The notes under the pieces: model-generated
Told to the model about the DNA's origin: nothing
The model's database searches: none
The model's input: the letters and a program-made list of their open reading frames with translations, nothing else
Assembly: GCF_020990385.1 (NCBI RefSeq)
Contig: NZ_CP087598.1
Location: 2,299,001-2,363,000, forward strand
Direction: 5' to 3'
Origin: Paracoccus sp. MA
Lineage (GTDB): Bacteria; Pseudomonadota; Alphaproteobacteria; Rhodobacterales; Rhodobacteraceae
Length of the DNA stretch: 64,000 nucleotides
Shown: positions 26,749 to 36,064 of the stretch, one piece after another
Layout of the letters: every line of letters begins with the position of its first letter
How positions within the stretch are numbered: position 1 is the stretch's first letter
Program-made: the position numbers and the translations under genes

Positions 26749-27750
26749 ATGCGTCCAGACCAGATTCCGCCCGCCAGCGCGGTCCCCGCACGCCAGATCA
26801 TCGCGGCGCTGGTCGTCACGCATGACCGGCTGGAGCGGCTGCGCGTCACGCTCTCGCGCCTGCTGGCCCAGGACCTGGATCATGTGCTGGTCTTCGACAA
26901 CGCCTCGGGCGACGGCACGCGGGACTATCTGGGCGGCATCAACGATCCCCGGCTGATCGCCGTGCATCACCCGGTCAACCTGGGCGGCGCCGGCGGCTTC
27001 GCGCGCGGGCTGCGCCAGGTGGTCGAGACGCTGGACCCCGACTGGGTGGTGCTGATGGACGACGACGGCCGCCCCGCCCCGGGCCAGATCGCGCATTTCC
27101 GCAGCCTGGACCTGCGGGGCTGGGACGCGCTGGGGGCGGCGGTGCTGACGCCCGGGGGCCAAGTCTGCGAGATGAACCGGCCCTATCGCAACCCGTTCTG
27201 GCGGCTGCCGGAATTCCTGCGCACCCTCGCCGGCGCCGGGCGGCGCGGCTTTCACCTGGGCGACGACGATTACGGCCCCGACGGCGGACCGGTCGAGATC
27301 GACATGACCTCTTTTGTCGGGCTGTTCCTGTCGCGCGCCAGCATCGCCCGCGCCGGCTATCCCGACGAGCGGCTGTTCATCTATGGCGACGACCAGCTTT
27401 ATACGCTGGAAATGCGCCGCAAGGGCCTGCGCATCGGCTTCCTGCCCGAGATCCGGTTCGAGCATGACACCGGCTCGATCCAGTCCGGCGGGCATCTGGT
27501 GCTGCGGCCGATGTGGAAGGTCTATTACATGTATCGCAACGCGCTGCTGGCCTATCGCGTCGCGGCGGGACCGTGGTTCTGGCCGCTTCTGCCGGTGCTG
27601 GCGCTGCGCTGGCGCGGCAAGGCGCGGCATTACGGCCCGGACGCGGCGCGCTATCGCAGGATCCTGCAGCGCGCCTTCCGCGACGGGCTGCACCAGAGGC
27701 TGGACCGCCCGCATTCGGAAATCGTCGCGCTGGCAGGCAAGCGCGACTAG
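26749..27750 (+). CDS. Glycosyltransferase family 2 (galactofuranosyltransferase-like)
   Basis: A 333-residue family 2 glycosyltransferase. It has the nucleotide-binding first strand AALVVTHDRLERL, FDNASGDGT, and the acidic motif MDDDG at residues 103-107 for metal and donor phosphate. FIYGDDQLYTLEMRRKG matches the acceptor-side general-base region of the GlfT/rhamnosyl-type branch. There is one hydrophobic stretch (about 268-285), so it is cytoplasmic or peripheral. The start is uncertain: ATG 26749 lacks a clear ribosome binding site, and in-frame starts further upstream exist. It converges on the alpha/beta hydrolase gene with a shared CTAG stop at 27747-27750. Confidence 0.82.
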   Translation: MRPDQIPPASAVPARQIIAALVVTHDRLERLRVTLSRLLAQDLDHVLVFDNASGDGTRDYLGGINDPRLIAVHHPVNLGGAGGFARGLRQVVETLDPDWVVLMDDDGRPAPGQIAHFRSLDLRGWDALGAAVLTPGGQVCEMNRPYRNPFWRLPEFLRTLAGAGRRGFHLGDDDYGPDGGPVEIDMTSFVGLFLSRASIARAGYPDERLFIYGDDQLYTLEMRRKGLRIGFLPEIRFEHDTGSIQSGGHLVLRPMWKVYYMYRNALLAYRVAAGPWFWPLLPVLALRWRGKARHYGPDAARYRRILQRAFRDGLHQRLDRPHSEIVALAGKRD

Positions 27751-28622
27751 GCCCGGTCCGCGAATTGCCGGATCGCGACCAGGATCGCCTGGAAGCTGCG
27801 CCGCGCCCGGTCGCTGCGGCGGCGGGCGCGCAGATAGCCATGGGGCAGCTCCGGCTCGTTGCGCCAATGCGCCGCGACGCCCTCGACCCGCAGCCGCCGC
27901 GCATAGTCGCGCCCGTCGTCGCGCAGCGGATCGACATCGGCGGTGACGACGAAACCCGGCGCCAAGCCGGCCAGGCTGTCGGCCTGCAGGGGACGCGCCA
28001 GCGGATCGACGGGGCCTTTGCCATGCAGCGCGGTGTGATAGCCGGCCAGATCCTCGGTCCGCAGCAGGGGCGCCTCGGCATTCTCGCGATAGGAGGGCGC
28101 GCTGCCGTCGCCGCCAAGGCCGGGATAGACCAGCACCTGCCCCAGCGGCTGCCGCGCCCCGCGACGCGACAGGCAAAGCGCGGCGGCCAGCAACCCGCCC
28201 GCGCTGTCGCCCGCGATGACGGCGGGACGGTCCAGCGCGTCCCAGACCGCCTGCACATCCGCGATCTGCGCCGGCCAGCGATGCTCGGGCGCCAGCCGGT
28301 AATCGACCGCGACGACCTGCAAGCCGGTGGCATCGGCAATCTCGGCGCAAATATCGTCATGGCTGTCGAGCCCGCCGACCACGAAACCGCCGCCATGCAC
28401 ATAGGCCACGGCCACGCGGGTCTCCGCGCCATAGACGCGGCAGGGCACGCCGCCGATGCGGCGATCCTCGACCTTCAGGCCGGGCGGGCGCGGGGCGCGA
28501 AAGACAGCGCACATCGCATCGTAGAAGCGGCGGTTCTCGGCGGCGCTGGCCGCGTTCGCCTCGGGCGGATAGGCGGCCTCGGTCCGGGCGATGAAGTCCA
28601 GCACCTGCGGATCGCGGATCAT
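27747..28622 (-). CDS. Alpha/beta hydrolase of the hormone-sensitive-lipase family
   Basis: A 291-residue cytoplasmic esterase-like enzyme. The oxyanion-hole motif HGGGF (76-80) and the nucleophile motif GDSAGG (138-143, Ser140) are intact. Asp in ADVDPLRDDG and His in ELPHGYL complete the triad. It is the last gene of the carnitine operon, overlapping the ABC ATPase stop by four bases. A role in releasing carnitine from acyl-carnitines is attractive given the context, but is inference; the family is promiscuous. Confidence 0.87.
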   Translation of the reverse strand: MIRDPQVLDFIARTEAAYPPEANAASAAENRRFYDAMCAVFRAPRPPGLKVEDRRIGGVPCRVYGAETRVAVAYVHGGGFVVGGLDSHDDICAEIADATGLQVVAVDYRLAPEHRWPAQIADVQAVWDALDRPAVIAGDSAGGLLAAALCLSRRGARQPLGQVLVYPGLGGDGSAPSYRENAEAPLLRTEDLAGYHTALHGKGPVDPLARPLQADSLAGLAPGFVVTADVDPLRDDGRDYARRLRVEGVAAHWRNEPELPHGYLRARRRSDRARRSFQAILVAIRQFADRA

Positions 28623-30235
28623 GCCGCGCCCTCGGCGATGCGGCCCTCGGCGATGCGGCGCGTCAGCCAGTCCGGGTCCATCTGCGGCACCGAGGCCAGC
28701 AATTCGCGGGTATAGGCATGGCGCGGCGGGTCCAGCACCTCGGACCTCAAGCCCTTGTCCATGACCCGGCCGCCCTTCATCACCACCACTTCGTCGGCGA
28801 TGGCGCGGACGGTGGCGATGTCATGGGTGATGAACATGTAGCTGACGCCGGTTTCGTCCTGCACCTTGCTGAGCAGCCGCAGGATGCCCTCGGCCACCAG
28901 CTGGTCCAGCGCGCTGGTCACCTCGTCGCAGATGATGAATTCAGGATCGGCGGCCAGCGCGCGGGCGATGCCGATGCGCTGCTTCTGCCCGCCCGACAGC
29001 TCGCCCGGCAGGCGGTCGAGGAAGCGCGCCGGTTCCAGCTCGATCTGCTCCATCAGCTCATGCAGCCGCGTCTCGCGCGCGCGGCCGGTCAGGCCCAGGT
29101 AGAATTGCAGGGGCCGCGACAGGATCTGCCGGATGGTCTGGCGCGGGTTCAGCGCCGTGTCGGCCATCTGATAGATCATCTGCACCGCCCGCTTCTGTTC
29201 CAGCCTGCGCTGCGCCAGGCGCGGCGGCAGGGGCGTGCCGTTCAGCGCGATGCTGCCGGCGCGCGGCGGCAGCAGCCCGGTGATCGCCCGCGCCGTGGTG
29301 GACTTGCCCGAGCCGGATTCGCCCACCACCGCCACGGTGGCGCCGCGCGGGATGTCGAAGCTGACCTCGCTGAGCACGTCCAGCGAGGAATAGCCCGCCG
29401 TCACCTCGCGGATGCTGATCGTCGGCGCGCTGGCCTGCGGCAGGGTGCGCGGCGGCCGGCGGAACTCGCGCACCGCCCAGAGCGAGCGGGTGTACTCCTG
29501 CGCCGGCGCCTCGATCATCCGGCGGGTCGGTGCGTCCTCGACCTCGCGGCCGTGGCGCATGACCTTGATGCGGTCGGCCATCTGGGCGACCACGGCCAGG
29601 TCGTGGGTGATGTAGATCGCCGCCGTGCCCGTGGTCTCGACCGCCTGCCGGATCGCCGCCAGCACGCCGATCTGCGTGGTCACGTCCAGCGCCGTGGTCG
29701 GCTCGTCAAAGACGATCAGGTCGGGCTTGCAGGCCATGGCCATGGCGACCATCGCCCGCTGCAACTGCCCGCCCGAGACCTGATGCGGAAAGCGCAGCCC
29801 GAAATGCTCCGGGTCGGGCAGGTGCATGGCGGCGTAGAGCTGGCGCGCGAAGGCTTCGGATTCCGCGCGGTCCGCCGTGTGGTGGATCGCCGGCCCCTCG
29901 CAGAACTGGTCCAGAAGCCGCCATGCCGGGTTGAAGCTTGCCGCCGCCGATTGCGCGACATAGGCCACCCGGCGGCCGCGAAAGGCGCGGCGCCGGCGCT
30001 CGGGCAATTGCAGCAGGTCGGTGCCGTCGAGGATCACCCGCCCGCCGGCAAAGCGCAGCCCGCCCTGCGCGAAACCCAGCGCCGCAAGGCCCAGCGTGGA
30101 CTTCCCGGCCCCGGATTCGCCGATCAGCCCGACGACCTCGCCCCGGGCGACCTGCAGGTCGACGCCGTGCAGGATCGGGGTCCAGCCTTCCTCGCGCCGC
30201 GCCTCGACCTTCAGCTTTTCGATGTTCAGCAGCAT
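28619..30235 (-). CDS. ABC transporter ATP-binding protein, two fused ATPase domains (DppD-DppF type)
   Basis: A 538-residue protein with two complete ABC ATPases of the oligopeptide/nickel type. Domain one has Walker A GESGAGKST (39-47), signature SGGQLQR and Walker B DLIVFDEPT. Domain two has a second GESGSGKST (about 307-315), SGGQKQR, and EFIICDEVTSALD, each followed by the oligopeptide-type C-terminal extension. It energises the two permeases encoded just upstream. Position inside a carnitine-degradation operon suggests carnitine, a derivative or a betaine as cargo, which is unusual for this peptide-type class. The start lies three bases after the upstream permease stop. Confidence 0.93.
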   Translation of the reverse strand: MLLNIEKLKVEARREEGWTPILHGVDLQVARGEVVGLIGESGAGKSTLGLAALGFAQGGLRFAGGRVILDGTDLLQLPERRRRAFRGRRVAYVAQSAAASFNPAWRLLDQFCEGPAIHHTADRAESEAFARQLYAAMHLPDPEHFGLRFPHQVSGGQLQRAMVAMAMACKPDLIVFDEPTTALDVTTQIGVLAAIRQAVETTGTAAIYITHDLAVVAQMADRIKVMRHGREVEDAPTRRMIEAPAQEYTRSLWAVREFRRPPRTLPQASAPTISIREVTAGYSSLDVLSEVSFDIPRGATVAVVGESGSGKSTTARAITGLLPPRAGSIALNGTPLPPRLAQRRLEQKRAVQMIYQMADTALNPRQTIRQILSRPLQFYLGLTGRARETRLHELMEQIELEPARFLDRLPGELSGGQKQRIGIARALAADPEFIICDEVTSALDQLVAEGILRLLSKVQDETGVSYMFITHDIATVRAIADEVVVMKGGRVMDKGLRSEVLDPPRHAYTRELLASVPQMDPDWLTRRIAEGRIAEGAA

Positions 30236-30238
30236 GGT

Positions 30239-31057
30239 TCAGTCCTTCAGACCCGAGGCGCGGTGCAGCATCCAGTCCACCACGAAATTGACCGAGACCG
30301 TCAGCACGGCGATGCAGGCGGCGGGCAGCAGCGGCGTGATGTCGCCGAAGGTGATCAGCGCCGCATTGTCGCGCACCATCGCGCCCCAGTCCGCCATCGG
30401 CGGCGGCAGGCCGAGGCCCAGGAAGCTGAGCGCCGAGATGGTCAGGAACACGAAGCAGAACCGCAGCCCGAACTCGGCGATCAGCGGCGCCGAGATGTTC
30501 GGCAGCACCTCGCGGCTGATGATCCACCAGGTGCCCTCGCCGCGCAGCTGCGCCGCCTCGACATAGTCCATCACCATGACGTTCATCGCCGTGGCACGGG
30601 CCAGGCGAAAGACCCGCGTGGAATCGAGGATCGCCACCACCACGACCAGGTTCGCCACCCCCGGCCCCAGCGCCGACAGGGCCAGCAGCGTCAGGATCAG
30701 CGCCGGCACCGCCATCAGCACGTCGACCAGCCGCGACAGCGCCAGATCGACCCAGCCGCCAAGCGCCGCCGCCAGCAGTCCGGCAATGGCGCCGATGCCG
30801 AAGGCCAGCGCCGTGGTGACCAGCGCCACGCCCACGGTATTGCGCGCGCCCCAGATCAGCCGCGACAGCATGTCCCGGCCCAGCGTGTCGGTGCCAAGGG
30901 GATAGGCGGCGCTCCACGGCTCGAACTGGGCGCCGACGATCTGCGCCTCGGCATGGGGGGCCAGCAGCGGCGCGAAGAGCGCGATCACCGCATAGGCGGC
31001 GATGACCAGAACCCCCAGGATCGCAGTCGGCGGCATGGTTTTCAGCATCCGGATCAT
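30239..31057 (-). CDS. ABC transporter permease, DppC type
   Basis: A 272-residue inner-membrane permease of the peptide/nickel family. It has a short cytoplasmic N terminus, a first helix, GTDTLGRDMLSRLIWGAR (the conserved DppC/OppC block), five further helices, and the EAA-like loop EAAQLRGEGTWWI that docks on the ATPase. It follows the DppB-type gene by four bases and precedes the ATPase gene by three, so the transporter is made as one unit. Confidence 0.92.
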   Translation of the reverse strand: MIRMLKTMPPTAILGVLVIAAYAVIALFAPLLAPHAEAQIVGAQFEPWSAAYPLGTDTLGRDMLSRLIWGARNTVGVALVTTALAFGIGAIAGLLAAALGGWVDLALSRLVDVLMAVPALILTLLALSALGPGVANLVVVVAILDSTRVFRLARATAMNVMVMDYVEAAQLRGEGTWWIISREVLPNISAPLIAEFGLRFCFVFLTISALSFLGLGLPPPMADWGAMVRDNAALITFGDITPLLPAACIAVLTVSVNFVVDWMLHRASGLKD

Positions 31058-31061
31058 GGGC

Positions 31062-32039
31062 TTACCTCGGATGCAGCAGGCGGGGGTTCGTGGCGATCGC
31101 CAGAACGTCGGCCAGCAGGTTCAGCAGGATATAGACCGCGGCGAAGATCAGCGCGCAGGCCTGCACCACCGGAATGTCGCGGTTGGTGACGCTGTCCACC
31201 ATCAGCTGACCGAGGCCGGGATAGACGAAGACAACCTCGACGATGACGACGCCGGTGATCAGCCAGGCCACGTTCAGCGCCACCACGTTGACGATGGGGG
31301 CCAGCGCGTTCGGCAGGGCGTGGCGGGTGACGACGCGCCAGCGCGACACCCCTTTCAGCCGCGCCATGGTGACATAGGGCGCGCCCAGCACGTTGACCAC
31401 CGCCGCCCGCGTCATCCGCATCATGTGGGCGGTCACCACCAGGACCAGCGTGATCGCGGGCAGGAAGGCGCGGCCCAGCATCTCGGCCAGCCGCGGCGAG
31501 GCGCCGGGATCGGCGATCGAGGGGAACCAGCCCATCCTGACCGACAGCCAGAACATCAGGATATAGGCGATGAAGAATTCCGGAAACGAGATCGCCGACA
31601 GCGTTGCCACATTGGCGATGCGGTCGAACCAGCTGCCGCGCCACAAAGCGGCGAGCAGGCCCAGCCCCACCGCCAGCGGCACCGCGATCACCGCCGCATA
31701 GGCGGCCAGGAACAGCGTGTTGCCCAGCCGCGCGGCCAGCAGGTCCGCCACCGGCCGGCCATTGGCCAGCGAGCGGCCGAAATCGCCCGACAACACCCCG
31801 CCGACCCAGTCGAGATAGCGCCAGGCCAGGGGCTGATCCAGCCCAAGCTCGCGCCGGAAGGCGGCGACGGTCTCGGGCGTGGCGGACTGGCCCAGCACCT
31901 GCTGGGCGATATCGCCGGGCAACAGGCTGACGGCCAGGAAGATCAGCACCGAGATGACGAAGAGCGTAAAGACCCCGATGCCCAGCCGGCCCGCGATCAT
32001 CCTCAGGATGGGCCGCCGCCGGGCCTCGGCGGCGCTCAT
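31062..32039 (-). CDS. ABC transporter permease, DppB type
   Basis: A 325-residue permease of the peptide/nickel family with the N-terminal block RLGIGVFTLFVISVLIF. It also has LGLDQPLAWRYLDWV before the second helix, and the ARLKGVSRWRVVTRHALPNAL loop region that contacts the ATPase. Six membrane helices are expected. Its start overlaps the stop of the carnitine dehydrogenase gene by four bases, which ties transport and catabolism together in one transcript. Confidence 0.92.
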   Translation of the reverse strand: MSAAEARRRPILRMIAGRLGIGVFTLFVISVLIFLAVSLLPGDIAQQVLGQSATPETVAAFRRELGLDQPLAWRYLDWVGGVLSGDFGRSLANGRPVADLLAARLGNTLFLAAYAAVIAVPLAVGLGLLAALWRGSWFDRIANVATLSAISFPEFFIAYILMFWLSVRMGWFPSIADPGASPRLAEMLGRAFLPAITLVLVVTAHMMRMTRAAVVNVLGAPYVTMARLKGVSRWRVVTRHALPNALAPIVNVVALNVAWLITGVVIVEVVFVYPGLGQLMVDSVTNRDIPVVQACALIFAAVYILLNLLADVLAIATNPRLLHPR

Positions 32040-33490
32040 GCGGTGGCCTCCTTCTGGCGGATCGGGCGGATGCCGGCGCCGGCATGGTCGGGATGCGGCG
32101 CGCCGTCCTGCGCGGCCACCCGGTCCAACGCCTCCAGCAGCGCCGGCGGCATCGGGATGGCGCGGCCCTCGCCGGTATCGACATGCAGCAGCATGTGCTC
32201 GCCGGTCGCGGCCTCGCTGCCGTCCTCGCGCAGGATGGCGTGATGCAGGCGGAAGCGTTTGGCGTCATGGCCCAGCAGCCGGGTCTCGACGGTCAAAAGC
32301 TCGCCGGCCTTCACCTCGGCCAGGTGGCGGATATGGGTCTCGACCGTATAGGCCGAGCGGCCCTGCGCCCGGTAATCGGCATCCAGCCCGATATGGATCA
32401 GGAAGGCGTCCGTCGCATCGCCCAGCACCTGCAGATAGCGGAACTCGGTCATGTGGCCGTTGTAGTCGACCCAGCCGCCGGTCACGCGGGCCTGATGGAT
32501 GCGCAGCGGATAGCCCTCGGCCCGCACGGGCGCGCGGGCATAGAAGCCGTCCTCCTGCGCGCGCACGGTCTGGCCGACACCCCAGTCGTTCGCCTTGAGC
32601 GCTTGGAAGATGCCGACCAGGTTGTCGTCGCGGATCCGCTCCAGCTCGCGGATCGAATGCCGGCCCGACTGCGCGTCGGACTGGCCGGCGATACGGTCGA
32701 TCAGCGCCTCGTCGAGGTCGGGCACCTCCATCAGCTTGGTCCAGGGCCATTTCAGCGCCGGGCCGAACTGGCCCAGGAAATGCCGCATCCCGGCCTCGCC
32801 GCCGGCGATGCGATAGGTCTCGAACAGGCCCATCTGCGCCCAGCGCAGGCCGAAGCCGAAGCGGATGATGTCGTCGATCTCCTCGGTGGTGGCGATGCCG
32901 TCATGGACCAGCCACAGCGCCTCGCGCCAGACGGCTTCCAGCAGGCGGTCGCCGATATGGGCGTCGATCTCGCGCGCGATCCGGACCGGCTTCATGCCGA
33001 TTTCGGTCAGGATCTCGCAGGCGCGATCCGCCGCCGCGCCGCCGCCCACGACCTCGACCACCGGCAAGAGATAGACCGGATTGAACGGATGGGCGACGAG
33101 GATGCGGGCGGGATGCCGCGCCCCCTGCCGCAACTCGGACGGCTTGAAGCCCGAGGTCGAGGAGCCGATCAGCGCCGTCCCGGGCGCGGCGGCCTCGATC
33201 TCGGCGATGATGCGGTGCTTCAGCTCCAGCCGCTCGGGCACGCTTTCCTGGATATAGTCCGCGTCCCGGACCGCCTCGGCCAGCGAGTCGGCCCAGAGGA
33301 TGCGCCCCGGCCGGGGCAGCGGCGCCTGGAACAGCCTTTCCCAGGCGCGGGTGGCATTCGCCAGCACCTCGCCGACGATGCGCTGCGCCTCGGGGTGGGG
33401 GTCGTGGACCGCCACGTCATGCCCCGAGAGGATGAAGCGGGCGATCCAGCCGCCGCCGATGACCCCGCCGCCGATTGCCGCGATCTTCAT
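32036..33490 (-). CDS. lcdH: L-carnitine 3-dehydrogenase fused to a hotdog thioesterase
   Basis: A 484-residue bifunctional enzyme. Residues 1-320 are a 3-hydroxyacyl-CoA-dehydrogenase-like L-carnitine dehydrogenase. They carry the NAD loop GGGVIGGGW (7-15), a catalytic region IGSSTSGFKPSEL, and HPFNPVYLLPVVEVVGG. Residues about 330-484 are a 4HBT/hotdog thioesterase with DYNGHM at about 342-347. The fusion is known from rhizobial carnitine loci: the first part oxidises L-carnitine to 3-dehydrocarnitine, and the second hydrolyses betainyl-CoA to glycine betaine after BKACE has acted. The start at 33490 overlaps the binding-protein stop by four bases. Confidence 0.92.
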   Translation of the reverse strand: MKIAAIGGGVIGGGWIARFILSGHDVAVHDPHPEAQRIVGEVLANATRAWERLFQAPLPRPGRILWADSLAEAVRDADYIQESVPERLELKHRIIAEIEAAAPGTALIGSSTSGFKPSELRQGARHPARILVAHPFNPVYLLPVVEVVGGGAAADRACEILTEIGMKPVRIAREIDAHIGDRLLEAVWREALWLVHDGIATTEEIDDIIRFGFGLRWAQMGLFETYRIAGGEAGMRHFLGQFGPALKWPWTKLMEVPDLDEALIDRIAGQSDAQSGRHSIRELERIRDDNLVGIFQALKANDWGVGQTVRAQEDGFYARAPVRAEGYPLRIHQARVTGGWVDYNGHMTEFRYLQVLGDATDAFLIHIGLDADYRAQGRSAYTVETHIRHLAEVKAGELLTVETRLLGHDAKRFRLHHAILREDGSEAATGEHMLLHVDTGEGRAIPMPPALLEALDRVAAQDGAPHPDHAGAGIRPIRQKEATA

Positions 33491-35046
33491 GCCTGCCACC
33501 ACCGTTCCACGATCTTCCAGCCGTCGAGGAAGCGGTTCGACGCCACCTCGCCATGCGCCACCTTGTCATTGGCCACGTCGATATAGTTCACGAAGATCGG
33601 GATGATGGTGCCGCCGTCCTCGGAGACCAGCCCCTGCATCTCGCGATACATCTCGGCGCGCAGGCTGTCGTCCAGCTCGGCCCGCGCCTTCAGCAGCAAC
33701 TCGTTGAAGCGTTCGTTGTCCCAGTGGCTCTCGTTCCACTCGGCGCCCCGGGCATAGACCAGGCTGAACATGTCGTCCTCGGTCGGGCGGCCGTTCCAGT
33801 AGCTGACGCAGAAGGGCTTCTTCAGCCAGACATTGGACCAATAGCCGTCGTCCGGCTCGCGCTTGACGGTCAGCTCGATCCCGGCCGCCTTGGCCGATTG
33901 CTGGAACAGCTGCACCATGTCGAGCGCCCCGACCGAGGCCGCGTCCGAGGCGGAAATCTCGACCTTCAGCCCCTCCATGCCGGCCTGTTTCAGGTAATGT
34001 TTCGCCTTGTCAGGGTCATAGGCCCGCTGCGGCAGGTCGGCGGCAAAGAAGCGGTTCGCCGGCGCGATCGGGCTGTCATTGGCGATCTGGCCATGGCCGC
34101 GCAGCACCTTGTCCAGCACCTCCTGCCGGTCGATAGCGTATTTCAGCGCCAGCCGCAGGTTCGGATCGGTAAAGGGCGCCTGGTCGCAGAACATCGGCAT
34201 GGTGTAATGCGCAGTTCCCGTCACCTCGACCAGTTGCAGGCCGGGCCGGCGCTGCAACAGGTGCAGGGTGGCGAGGTCGGGCGAGTTGATGACATCGACC
34301 TCGCCGGTCATCAGCGCATTCTGCCGGGCGGTGGCGTCGTTGATGGTCAGCAGCACCGCCTCGTCGAACCAGGCGCGGTCGGGCTTCCAGTAATCGTCGC
34401 GGCGCTTGAGCGTGATACGCACGCCGGGCTCGAAATTCTCCAGCACATAGCCGCCGGTGCCCAGGCCCGACTGCCAGTCCAGCGTGCCGTCCTCGTTCGC
34501 CGGCATGATGACGAAGTGATAGTCCGAAGTCAGATAGGCGAAATCGGCATTGCCTGAGGTCAGCTCGAACACCACGACATTGTCGCCGTCGGCGCGGATC
34601 TCCTTGACCTGCTCCAGCGAGCCCTTGGCGCCGGACTTGGTATCGGCACCGCGATGGTGGTCGAAGGACGCGATCACGTCCCGCGCCGTGACCTTGCGCC
34701 CGTCCGAGAAGGTGACGCCGTCCTTCAGGCGGAAGGTCCAGACCCGGGCCTCGGCATCGGGCTCGAACTCGGCCAGTTCGGGCACGGCCTGGCCCTTGGC
34801 GTCGATCTCGACCAGGTTGTTGCAGACCGCCAGCATCGCCGTCACCACCGGGCCGGCGGCATAGGTCGCCGGGTCCAGCGTGTCCGAGGTCGCACCGCCC
34901 AGATGGCCGATGCGCAGCCTGCCGCCGCGCTTCGCCTCCTGCGCCCGCGCGCCGCGCGGCAGGATCAGCCCCGCCGCCGCCATGCCCGCCGCGCCGGCCA
35001 GCAAGCCCCGCCTTGTCAGCCCCCGACTCGTCAGATTGATGCTCAT
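33487..35046 (-). CDS. ABC transporter substrate-binding protein (family 5) with Tat-like signal
   Basis: A 519-residue periplasmic binding protein of the peptide/nickel family. Its leader has TRRGLLAGAAGMAAAGLI with a twin arginine and an A-R-A cleavage region, which suggests Tat export. Family blocks are LDPATYAAGPVV, the KDGVTFSDGRKVTARDV segment near residues 105-120, and FTDPNLRLALKYAIDR. It lies 44 bases after BKACE and overlaps the carnitine dehydrogenase start. It therefore most likely delivers carnitine, an acyl-carnitine or a related quaternary amine, not peptides; this is contextual. Confidence 0.9.
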   Translation of the reverse strand: MSINLTSRGLTRRGLLAGAAGMAAAGLILPRGARAQEAKRGGRLRIGHLGGATSDTLDPATYAAGPVVTAMLAVCNNLVEIDAKGQAVPELAEFEPDAEARVWTFRLKDGVTFSDGRKVTARDVIASFDHHRGADTKSGAKGSLEQVKEIRADGDNVVVFELTSGNADFAYLTSDYHFVIMPANEDGTLDWQSGLGTGGYVLENFEPGVRITLKRRDDYWKPDRAWFDEAVLLTINDATARQNALMTGEVDVINSPDLATLHLLQRRPGLQLVEVTGTAHYTMPMFCDQAPFTDPNLRLALKYAIDRQEVLDKVLRGHGQIANDSPIAPANRFFAADLPQRAYDPDKAKHYLKQAGMEGLKVEISASDAASVGALDMVQLFQQSAKAAGIELTVKREPDDGYWSNVWLKKPFCVSYWNGRPTEDDMFSLVYARGAEWNESHWDNERFNELLLKARAELDDSLRAEMYREMQGLVSEDGGTIIPIFVNYIDVANDKVAHGEVASNRFLDGWKIVERWWQA

Positions 35047-35090
35047 GGTGGACCCCCTGTCTTGTGTTATGGATTGGTTCGGCCTGCGGC

Positions 35091-35978
35091 TCAGCGCCGG
35101 GTCAGCTTCAGCGTGTCGCGCACCTCCTGCGGGCCGAGGATGCGGCAGCCCATCGCATTCAGGATCGTCGCCGCCCGCTCGACCAGATCGCCGTTGCGGG
35201 CCGGCACGCCCTTGTCGAGCCAGATGTTGTCCTCAAGCCCCACACGCACATTGCCGCCCGCCAGCGCCGCCTGCGCGACGTAAGGCAATTGCATCCGCCC
35301 GATCGAGAACATGGAATAGACCCAGCCGGGCGGAATGTTGTTCACCATCGCCATCAGGCTGTTGGGATCGGCGGGCGCGCCATAGGCGATGCCCATGCAC
35401 AGCTGGATCATCACCGGATCGTCGATCAGCCCCTCCTCCACCAGCGTCTTGGCCAGCCACAGATGGCCGGTGTCGAAGACCTCGATCTCGGGCCGCACCC
35501 CCGCCGCCTGGATGCGCGCCGCCATGGCGCGCAGCGTGCCGGGGGTGTTGGTCATGACGTAATCGGCCTCGGCGAAGTTCATCGTGCCGCAATCGAGGGT
35601 GCAGATCTCGGGCAGCAGTTCCTCGACATGCACCAGCCGCTCGCTGGCGCCGATTAGGTCGGATTGCGGCGACAGCGGCAGCGGCGCCTCGGCCGAGCCC
35701 AGCACGATGTCGCCGCCCATGCCCGCCGTCAGGTTCAGCACCACGTCGGTGCCCGCGGAACGCACCCGGTCCACCACCTCGCGATACAGCGCCGGGTCGC
35801 GCGAGGGCGCGCCGGTCTGGGGATCGCGCACATGCACATGGGCGATGGCCGCGCCCGCATTCGCCGCCTCGATGCAGGCTTCGGCGATCTGGCGGGGCGT
35901 GATCGGCACCAGGTCGGACTTCTTGTGGCTCTGCCCCGATCCGGTCACCGCGCAGGTGATGAAGACGTCACGGTTCAT
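35091..35978 (-). CDS. BKACE beta-keto acid cleavage enzyme (3-dehydrocarnitine cleavage)
   Basis: A 295-residue DUF849/BKACE protein, a cytoplasmic TIM-barrel zinc enzyme. The N-terminal strand [11 protein letters not shown] and the zinc ligands in [10 protein letters not shown] (His47, His49) are present, with E-rich strand segments near the C terminus. BKACE condenses a beta-keto acid with acetyl-CoA to give a CoA ester and acetoacetate. The neighbouring carnitine dehydrogenase-thioesterase makes 3-dehydrocarnitine the obvious substrate, giving betainyl-CoA plus acetoacetate. It is the first gene of the operon and is divergent from the CdhR-like activator across 86 bases. Confidence 0.92.
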   Translation of the reverse strand: MNRDVFITCAVTGSGQSHKKSDLVPITPRQIAEACIEAANAGAAIAHVHVRDPQTGAPSRDPALYREVVDRVRSAGTDVVLNLTAGMGGDIVLGSAEAPLPLSPQSDLIGASERLVHVEELLPEICTLDCGTMNFAEADYVMTNTPGTLRAMAARIQAAGVRPEIEVFDTGHLWLAKTLVEEGLIDDPVMIQLCMGIAYGAPADPNSLMAMVNNIPPGWVYSMFSIGRMQLPYVAQAALAGGNVRVGLEDNIWLDKGVPARNGDLVERAATILNAMGCRILGPQEVRDTLKLTRR

Positions 35979-36064
35979 TCATGGCTCCGGCAATATGTGA
36001 TTTCACCGCAGCCTGACAGCTATTCCGCTGGCATGATGTGCAATTTACGCCATAATCTTTGCCC